This document shows positions 7,098 to 11,811 of a DNA stretch of 11,811 bases, piece after piece. The first letter of the stretch is position 1. Each line of letters begins with the position of its first letter. A model generated the notes under the pieces. That model was not told where the DNA came from. It worked only from the letters and a program-made list of their open reading frames with translations, and made no database searches. This DNA comes from Actinomycetota bacterium (lineage in GTDB: Bacteria; Actinomycetota; Actinomycetes; Nanopelagicales; Nanopelagicaceae), in assembly GCA_947480375.1 (NCBI GenBank), contig CANKCX010000015.1, forward strand, positions 1 through 11,811, in the 5' to 3' direction. A program made the position numbers and the translations under genes.

Positions 7098-7299
7098 AAT
7101 AGGTATTCTGCTCTCTATTGAGTATCTCTTTATCGATATTTCGATGCGTAATAGTTCTCGTTAATATCAATTTATCTATATTCAGCAATATGTAGAATAT
7201 TTGTACAAATTTTATCGACAATATCAGGCATCTATTTATAGATAAAAAGAGATGACGAGAAATCGTTTTAAACGACGACGCCATATTGGGGAGTCAAGG
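7068..7299. other. AT-rich non-coding spacer with multiple small dyads
   Basis: The longest gene-free stretch of the window. Three consecutive 60-base blocks (7081-7260) have 16, 16 and 17 G+C, about 27%, far below the flanking genes. It holds short perfect dyads: ATCGA/TCGAT (7132-7145), ATATTC/GAATAT (7178-7200), ATCTAT/ATAGAT (7230-7243) and TCGTTT/AAACGA (7263-7275). TTTATC recurs at 7129, 7171 and 7211 (spacing 42 and 40), with the reverse complement at 7241. The open frames across it show no protein-like composition or credible start. It may contain the end of the scpA-rluB transcript and the regulatory region of aroH; a small RNA is possible but nothing proves it. Confidence 0.6.
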
Positions 7300-7305
7300 T
7301 AGAAT
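7300..7305 (+). promoter_or_regulatory. -10 element of aroH, probably leaderless
   Basis: TAGAAT is followed by exactly six bases and the ATG at 7312, so the transcript would start at the start codon. No Shine-Dalgarno is present. I see no convincing -35 at 16-18 bp upstream. This supports the ATG over the TTG at 7306, which would lie within the six-base gap. Confidence 0.6.
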
Positions 7306-7311
7306 TTGCGA

Positions 7312-7710
7312 ATGAAATCGGTCAGAGCTTTTCGAGGAGCAACCCAATTAGAAGCTGACGATGCCGCAGAAATGCGTGAGGCCGTATCGCAATTACTTGA
7401 ATCAATTATTGAGGCAAATGGCCTAAAGGATGAGGATTTAATCTCAATCCTGCTTACGGCCACAAAAGACCTTAGATGTGAATTTCCGGCAGTCGGAGCA
7501 AGAATGTTTGGGATTACTGATGTCCCGCTGATCTGCGCTCAAGAAATTGATGTTCAAGGGGCCCTTCCGAGGACAATTCGCATTTTGATTCATGCCGAGA
7601 GCGACCTCAGTCGTGCGCAAATCCAACATAAATACCTTAGAGGCGCTCAAGTTCTGCGTCCTGATTTGAGTGGAAAAGATGGCTCAGTCGGCCCTTCGGG
7701 CAACAAATGA
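7312..7710 (+). CDS. aroH: Chorismate mutase, AroH family
   Basis: Rearranges chorismate to prephenate, the branch point to phenylalanine and tyrosine. The 132-residue protein aligns by eye with the monofunctional trimeric chorismate mutase of Bacillus subtilis and not with the helical AroQ type. The RAFRGATQLEADD start matches the family. The active-site residues fall at the same numbers as in B. subtilis: C75 and E78 in CAQEIDV, R90 in PRTIR and Y108 in HKYLRGA, with R8 in place of the B. subtilis Arg7. The LRPDL segment near the end is also conserved. The ATG at 7312 follows a -10 box by six bases. The stop overlaps the tyrA start (ATGA), so this enzyme and the next step of the pathway are translationally coupled. 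The last dozen residues are Gly/Ser-rich and probably flexible. Confidence 0.95.
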   Translation: MKSVRAFRGATQLEADDAAEMREAVSQLLESIIEANGLKDEDLISILLTATKDLRCEFPAVGARMFGITDVPLICAQEIDVQGALPRTIRILIHAESDLSRAQIQHKYLRGAQVLRPDLSGKDGSVGPSGNK

Positions 7711-8783
7711 GCATAAAATCTGTAAAAATTATCGGCTGCGGTTTGATTGGAACGTCAATCGGGTTGGGTTTGAAGGAATTCGGAGCTTCGATATCACTTG
7801 AAGATGTCAACGACATGAATTTAGCCTTGGCTAAAGACCTTCTTGGCACGAGTGAAGCTTCTTCAATTTCAAAGCCAGAGATTATTTTGATAGCAACACC
7901 ACCGCAATTTATTTTTGAAGTGATTCGTGATCAATATTTGGTATATCCAGATGCAATATTTATAGAGGTGAGTGGGATTAAGTCTGAACTTATAGTTCAG
8001 GTAGAAGAGTTATCAGATGTTTCACAACGTTTTGTTTCAGTCCACCCAATGGCAGGTCGAGAGAAGTCAGGCCCACAAAGTGCCAGATCAGATCTCTTCA
8101 AGTCTCGGGCGTGGATTATTTGTGAAACTAAGAATTCAAGCAAGCGTGCTGTGGAATTAGCTAAGGAAATCGGGCAAATCTTAGAAGCTTCAATTTACGA
8201 ACTAGATGCCAGAACGCATGATTCAGTTATTGCCAGCATCTCACATTTGCCGCAGATCTTAAGCTCGGCTCTAGGTGCAAGCCTTTCGGGTACTGAGGGT
8301 AAATACCTCAATCTTGCGGGTCAAGGATTGCGGGATGTAAGTCGCCTGGCCGATTCGGATTCGGAACTTTGGACGAATTTGCTCGCTGGAAACTCGGAAC
8401 AAGTTCTACCAAAACTCGCTGAAGTAATAAATCGACTTTCGAATTTGCAGAAATCCCTCGAATCAGGGGATGTGCAGGAAATTAGAAGTTTTATGGAGGA
8501 TGGAAAGAAGGGTCGCGAATTGATTCCGGGCAAGCACGGCGGCGTCAATCGAGACTATTCGTATGTGCCTATCGTGATTGATGACAAGCCAGGAGGATTG
8601 GCAAGAATTTTCAACGAATGCGCAGCGATTGGCGTAAACGTAGAGGATCTAGTTATGGAACATAGCCCGGGCCAAGAAGTTGGCTTAATAACCCTTGCTT
8701 TATCAAGCAACGATGCAACTTTGCTGCAGCGTCATCTTGTTGAAAAGGGTTGGCTGGCTCATGCTCCTCGTAAAAATCAATAG
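7707..8783 (+). CDS. tyrA: Prephenate dehydrogenase with C-terminal ACT domain
   Basis: Oxidatively decarboxylates prephenate to 4-hydroxyphenylpyruvate, the precursor of tyrosine; arogenate use cannot be excluded. The 358-residue protein has an N-terminal Rossmann domain with the dinucleotide motif GCGLIG (10-15), the conserved VHPMAGREKSG (112-122), the catalytic-type histidine H180 in SHLPQ and the helical dimerisation domain with GLRDVSRLADS. Residues 286-358 form an ACT domain (VPIVIDDKPGGLARIF, GVNVEDLVMEH), which normally senses an aromatic amino acid, so feedback by tyrosine is likely (inference). The ATG overlaps the aroH stop as ATGA. A small GCCC-TTC-GGGC hairpin lies five bases before the start, and no good Shine-Dalgarno is visible, in line with dependence on aroH translation. 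Confidence 0.95.
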   Translation: MSIKSVKIIGCGLIGTSIGLGLKEFGASISLEDVNDMNLALAKDLLGTSEASSISKPEIILIATPPQFIFEVIRDQYLVYPDAIFIEVSGIKSELIVQVEELSDVSQRFVSVHPMAGREKSGPQSARSDLFKSRAWIICETKNSSKRAVELAKEIGQILEASIYELDARTHDSVIASISHLPQILSSALGASLSGTEGKYLNLAGQGLRDVSRLADSDSELWTNLLAGNSEQVLPKLAEVINRLSNLQKSLESGDVQEIRSFMEDGKKGRELIPGKHGGVNRDYSYVPIVIDDKPGGLARIFNECAAIGVNVEDLVMEHSPGQEVGLITLALSSNDATLLQRHLVEKGWLAHAPRKNQ

Positions 8784-8811
8784 GCCAAATAATTAAAAGT
8801 AATTCAGGCAG

Positions 8812-8817
8812 TAAGGT
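8812..8817 (+). promoter_or_regulatory. -10 element of cmk-der, probably leaderless
   Basis: TAAGGT is followed by six bases and the ATG at 8824, the same geometry as for aroH, parA and scpA. The upstream part of the 40-base spacer is A/T-rich without a clear -35. No Shine-Dalgarno precedes the ATG. The fusion gene may thus be transcribed independently of tyrA. Confidence 0.5.
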
Positions 8818-8823
8818 TCGGTC

Positions 8824-10788
8824 ATGGCCGGAATAATTGTTGCAATTGACGGTCCAAGTGGATCAGGTAAATCAAGTACATCTAAGGCAATCGCCGTCAG
8901 AGCCAACTGGAATTATCTCGATACTGGTGCGCTTTATCGTGCAGCAACCTGGATTGCGCTACATGAAAACGTTTCTGAAGGTTGGGAAATAATTGCGGCG
9001 ATTAAGAGCCATCCAATTAAGTTCTCGTCAAATCCAAAAGATCCAAAAATATTTTGTGGCGATGTTGATGTTACTGATGAAATCCGCGGAGCTCGTATAA
9101 CTGACAACGTTAGTCAGATAAGTCAGATTCCTGAATTGCGTTCATATCTTGTTGATATGCAGCAAACAATAATTAGTAACAGCGAAACCGGAATAGTTGT
9201 TGAAGGCAGAGATATCGGTACGGTTGTTGCACCTGATGCGGATCTAAAAGTATTTCTCTATGCAGATTTACAAGCAAGGGCTATGCGCAGAGCTGCAGAG
9301 GAGATCGCAGCAGAAACAAATCCCGATGTTGCTGGTTCATTAAGTAATCGCGATCACTTGGATTCAACGAGAAAAGTTTCACCTCTCAAGCCTGCCGACG
9401 ATGCACTTGAATTGGACTCAACTGAGTTGGATCTCAAAGAAGTTGTCGAAGTTATTTGGGAATGGCTGACTCGAAAGAATTTATTGGGGTTGCCGAAAGT
9501 TGCGGTAATTGGCCGTCCAAACGTAGGTAAATCAACTTTGGTAAATCGCATTATTGGACGCAGAGAAGCGATTGTAGAAGACACTCCTGGCGTGACACGT
9601 GATCGTGTTAAATACGAAGCAGAGTGGAATGGGCGTCGATTTATTCTTATAGATACCGGCGGATGGGAAGTTGCCCCCGAGGGAATCTCTGAGAAAATCA
9701 CGGCTGGTTCTGAAGCGGCGATCGCGGAATCAGATGTTGTGCTTTTTGTTATCGATGCACAGGTCGGAGCGCTCGATGAAGATGAGTCGCTAGTTAATTT
9801 GTTAAGAAAATCGAAGAAGAAAGTTATTGTTGCAGCTAACAAAGTTGATGGGCCATCTGAAGAAGCTGATGCGCATGCACTTTGGAATTTGGGTTTTGGA
9901 GAACCAAGATTTGTTTCGGCTTTGCACGGACGTGGCAGTGGAGATTTACTCGATTTCTTGGTTAAGGAACTCCCTGAGATTGGATCAGAGAAGAGCGACG
10001 ACGGATTTAGAAGAATTGCGCTCGTAGGACGACCAAATGTTGGCAAATCCAGTTTATTAAATATTCTGGCAGGGGAGTCTCGTGTAATTGTTGACGATGC
10101 TGCTGGTACAACTCGCGACCCGGTTGATGAACTGATTGAAATTGGTGGATCTACTTGGCGTTTTATCGACACTGCGGGAATTCGCAAACGCGCCAATCAA
10201 GATAGCGGAACCGATTATTACGCATCGTTGCGAACAGCGACGGCTTTAGAGCGCGCCGAGGTTGCGGTTGTTGTTTTGGATGCATCCGTTCCACTTACCG
10301 AGCAAGATTTAAGAATCGTCAGCATGGTTGAAGAGGCTGGCCGCGGACTTGTCATAGTTATGAATAAATGGGATTTGGTCGATGAAGAACGTCAACTGCA
10401 ATTAGATAAAGAGTTAGAACGAAATCTTGAGAGATTCCCATGGGCGCAGCGAGTTAACGTTTCAGCAAAAACTGGTTGGCACAGAGACCGTTTGGCGCCC
10501 GCATTGCGCACCGCAATTTCGAGTTGGGAAAAACGAGTACCTACTAGCAAGTTGAACTCGTTCTTGGGAGCGCTCATCGCAGCAACGCCGCCACCGGTTC
10601 GAAGCGGCAAACAACCCAAGATCAGATTCGCGACTCAAGCGGCCATATGTCCACCGAAGTTCGTTGTCTTTGCCAGTGAATTCGTCGAGACCGCTTATCG
10701 CAGATTTATCGAGCGTCGCCTTCGCGAAGAGTTTGGTTTTCCAGGGACTCCAGTAGAAGTCGTAGTTAAGGTCAAAGAGCGGGATTAG
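8824..10788 (+). CDS. cmk-der: Bifunctional cytidylate kinase / GTPase Der fusion
   Basis: One 654-residue open frame joins two essential proteins. Residues 1-217 are cytidylate kinase, which phosphorylates CMP and dCMP with ATP: P-loop GPSGSGKSS (10-18), [10 protein letters not shown] (31-40), EGRDIGTVV (127-135) and [19 protein letters not shown] (176-194). Residues 224-654 are Der (EngA), the double GTPase needed for 50S ribosome assembly: G domain 1 with GRPNVGKST (230-238), DTGGW (277-281) and NKVD (339-342); G domain 2 with GRPNVGKSS (402-410), DTAG (449-452) and NKWD (514-517); and a KH-like RNA-binding domain (about 565-650). Both halves have near-normal length and all motifs, joined by only a few residues, with no frameshift or internal stop. 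Such fusions are known in some actinobacteria, for example Bifidobacterium. The start is supported by the -10 box at 8812. Confidence 0.96.
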   Translation: MAGIIVAIDGPSGSGKSSTSKAIAVRANWNYLDTGALYRAATWIALHENVSEGWEIIAAIKSHPIKFSSNPKDPKIFCGDVDVTDEIRGARITDNVSQISQIPELRSYLVDMQQTIISNSETGIVVEGRDIGTVVAPDADLKVFLYADLQARAMRRAAEEIAAETNPDVAGSLSNRDHLDSTRKVSPLKPADDALELDSTELDLKEVVEVIWEWLTRKNLLGLPKVAVIGRPNVGKSTLVNRIIGRREAIVEDTPGVTRDRVKYEAEWNGRRFILIDTGGWEVAPEGISEKITAGSEAAIAESDVVLFVIDAQVGALDEDESLVNLLRKSKKKVIVAANKVDGPSEEADAHALWNLGFGEPRFVSALHGRGSGDLLDFLVKELPEIGSEKSDDGFRRIALVGRPNVGKSSLLNILAGESRVIVDDAAGTTRDPVDELIEIGGSTWRFIDTAGIRKRANQDSGTDYYASLRTATALERAEVAVVVLDASVPLTEQDLRIVSMVEEAGRGLVIVMNKWDLVDEERQLQLDKELERNLERFPWAQRVNVSAKTGWHRDRLAPALRTAISSWEKRVPTSKLNSFLGALIAATPPPVRSGKQPKIRFATQAAICPPKFVVFASEFVETAYRRFIERRLREEFGFPGTPVEVVVKVKERD

Positions 10789-10796
10789 GGGTTGAA

Positions 10797-11360
10797 TTGA
10801 ATCTCGATCGGCAAGAAATATTCACAATTCCAAATGCAATTACTGGAGTCAGGGCTCTAGGCATTCCAATATTTTTATGGGCATATTTGGGCCTCGATAA
10901 TCAAATCCTGGCGTTCGTAGTTTTAACTCTTGGCGCGCTTTCAGATTACTTTGACGGAAAAGTTGCAAGAGCCCTTAATCAGGAATCTAAATTAGGAGCA
11001 GCGCTAGATCCTGCAATTGATCGCGCATACATTGCCGCAACTGCAATCGCCCTGGTAATCAAAAGTGTGATTCCACTGTGGGTTCTCGTAATTTTGGTAG
11101 CGAGAGATTTGTGGCTGGCTCTGATGTTGTTACTAAAGAAGAAGCGCGGAACTGGAGTTTTCGAAGTTACATTCTTAGGCAAGGCCGCTACTTTCAATCT
11201 GCTTTATGCTTTTCCGTTCATGCTACTGGCGGACGAAAAAGGATTTGGAAGAGTTCTTTTCATCATCGGCTGGGCTTTCGCCACTTGGGGAGTTGCCCTT
11301 TATTTGGCGACTGCTATGCAATACACCTATATTGCTCTCCAGAATAAAGAGGGAGCATAA
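10797..11360 (+). CDS. pgsA: CDP-alcohol phosphatidyltransferase (PgsA-like)
   Basis: Integral membrane enzyme that transfers a phosphatidyl group from CDP-diacylglycerol to an alcohol, most likely glycerol 3-phosphate, to give phosphatidylglycerol phosphate; a cardiolipin synthase of this fold is the alternative. The family signature is complete: D50, D53, G54, A57, R58, G67, D71 and D75, spaced D-x2-DG-x2-AR-x8-G-x3-D-x3-D. About six membrane helices are expected (roughly 18-32, 35-49, 77-90, 92-112, 130-146, 152-172) in 187 residues, a usual size. The start is a TTG at 10797, supported by AGGGG (10787-10791) five bases upstream and by the position of the conserved IPNAITGVRALGIP segment. 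It lies 8 bp after cmk-der and its stop directly abuts the gcvH ATG. In M. tuberculosis pgsA2 lies four genes before gcvH, so the pairing is expected; the symbol is by family. Confidence 0.9.
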   Translation: MNLDRQEIFTIPNAITGVRALGIPIFLWAYLGLDNQILAFVVLTLGALSDYFDGKVARALNQESKLGAALDPAIDRAYIAATAIALVIKSVIPLWVLVILVARDLWLALMLLLKKKRGTGVFEVTFLGKAATFNLLYAFPFMLLADEKGFGRVLFIIGWAFATWGVALYLATAMQYTYIALQNKEGA

Positions 11361-11741
11361 ATGTCTAACATTCCAAATGAGCTTAAGTACACGAGTGAAC
11401 ATGAATGGGTTGCACCAACTTCAAAAGGTTCAGTTTTTCGTGTCGGTATAACCGACTTCGCTCAGGGGGCGCTGGGAGACATTGTTTATATTCAATTACC
11501 AAAAATTGGTGATCAAGTAACGTCGGGTCAGGTTTGCGGCGAAATCGAATCCACAAAAAGCGTTTCCGAAATTTATTCTCCACTTACCGGCGCGATTGTG
11601 GCGGTCAATACAAATTTAGATTCGCAGCCAGAGGCGATCAACAACGATCCATATGGTCAAGGTTGGATTCTCGAAATTGAGCTATCGCAGGAGAGTAACG
11701 GCCTACTCAGCGCGGAGGATTACGCAAAAATTACGGCTTGA
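11361..11741 (+). CDS. gcvH: Glycine cleavage system H protein
   Basis: Lipoyl carrier protein that shuttles the aminomethyl group from GcvP to GcvT and back to the lipoamide dehydrogenase in glycine breakdown. The 126 residues match the normal length. The lipoylation lysine is K66 in GEIESTKSVSEIYSP; the N-terminal YTSEHEWV (10-17), VGITDFAQGALGDIVYIQLP (28-47) and the C-terminal NDPYGQGWILEI (95-106) are all typical. The ATG follows the pgsA stop with no gap and has AGGGAG five bases upstream, a good Shine-Dalgarno. gcvT and gcvP are not in the window, as is common for actinobacteria, where gcvH stands next to garA. No terminator is visible after the TGA. Confidence 0.97.
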   Translation: MSNIPNELKYTSEHEWVAPTSKGSVFRVGITDFAQGALGDIVYIQLPKIGDQVTSGQVCGEIESTKSVSEIYSPLTGAIVAVNTNLDSQPEAINNDPYGQGWILEIELSQESNGLLSAEDYAKITA

Positions 11742-11771
11742 CCACCCAACGCCGATTGAATAGTGTCAGCC

Positions 11772-11806
11772 TATAGTTGAACCTCAAGGTTTAGCTCTCT
11801 GAGATT
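11772..11806 (+). promoter_or_regulatory. -10-like box and imperfect dyad after gcvH
   Basis: TATAGT (11772-11777) fits a -10 element. It is followed by AACCTCAAGG (11780-11789), seven bases, and CTCTGAGATT (11797-11806), which pair as an inverted repeat at seven of ten positions. AACCT/AGGTT (11780-11791) also form a short perfect dyad. No good -35 lies 16-18 bp upstream. In related genomes garA (FHA protein) and a MerR-family regulator gene follow gcvH, so this could be the promoter and operator of the next gene, which is outside the window. Confidence 0.42.
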
Positions 11807-11811
11807 AGCAA

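Noticed and set aside
7230-7250. ATCTAT-TT-ATAGAT hairpin as an intrinsic terminator
   Set aside because: It is followed by an A-run, not a T-run, on the plus strand, and on the minus strand the T-run comes before the hairpin. The two-base loop is too tight.
7096-7284. A 62-codon minus-strand frame in the AT-rich spacer
   Set aside because: Composition is that of random AT-rich DNA (Ile, Leu, Asn, Lys), there is no Shine-Dalgarno or -10/ATG signature, and no recognisable motif.
9354-10196. A 280-codon open frame on the minus strand opposite der
   Set aside because: It lies entirely opposite the highly conserved GTPase domains; its product is Ser/Thr/Pro-rich without domain logic, and it has no start signal. 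It is a shadow of the coding strand.

Overview
The window looks like core chromosome of a low-GC, streamlined actinobacterium. The gene order (recN, pyrG, xerD, a ParA-type ATPase gene, scpA, scpB, an RsuA/RluB gene, aroH, tyrA, cmk, der, then pgsA and gcvH) follows the actinobacterial pattern known from Mycobacterium and Streptomyces. Genes usually found in between are missing, spacers are a few bases or overlaps, and most hand-counted stretches fall near 40-50% GC. A freshwater acI/Nanopelagicales-type genome is my best guess; this rests on gene content and composition, not on a database match. I see no IS element, phage gene, CRISPR array, tRNA or rRNA.

Layout. Positions 1-3429 (+): the 3' part of recN (DNA repair), pyrG (CTP synthase) and xerD (chromosome dimer resolution), tightly packed. 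Positions 3433-4751 (-): a two-gene operon encoding a ParA-type ATPase and a small ribbon-helix-helix-like protein with a long flexible N-terminal tail. It converges on xerD with a 3-bp gap, and a 13-bp hairpin in the last xerD codons probably terminates transcription. Positions 4752-4810: a 59-bp divergent promoter region that appears to drive parA and scpA as leaderless transcripts and carries three GTGC repeats 12 bp apart. Positions 4811-7067 (+): scpA and scpB (condensin kleisin and partner) and a 23S rRNA pseudouridine synthase. Positions 7068-7311: a spacer of about 27% GC rich in small dyads. Positions 7312-8783: aroH and tyrA (chorismate to the tyrosine branch). Positions 8824-10788: a single-ORF fusion of cytidylate kinase and the ribosome-assembly GTPase Der. 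Positions 10797-11741: a CDP-alcohol phosphatidyltransferase gene and gcvH. The last 70 bases hold a promoter-like element and a dyad, probably upstream of the next gene.

Functionally, the left half groups chromosome maintenance (RecN, XerD, a ParA/RHH pair, ScpAB). The right half groups nucleotide and aromatic amino acid synthesis, ribosome maturation, phospholipid synthesis and one-carbon metabolism. The least understood part is the ParA/RHH pair, which resembles plasmid ParF/ParG partition modules but sits beside xerD and scpAB. A recurring motif, TANNNT followed by exactly six bases and then ATG, precedes four genes and suggests widespread leaderless transcription.
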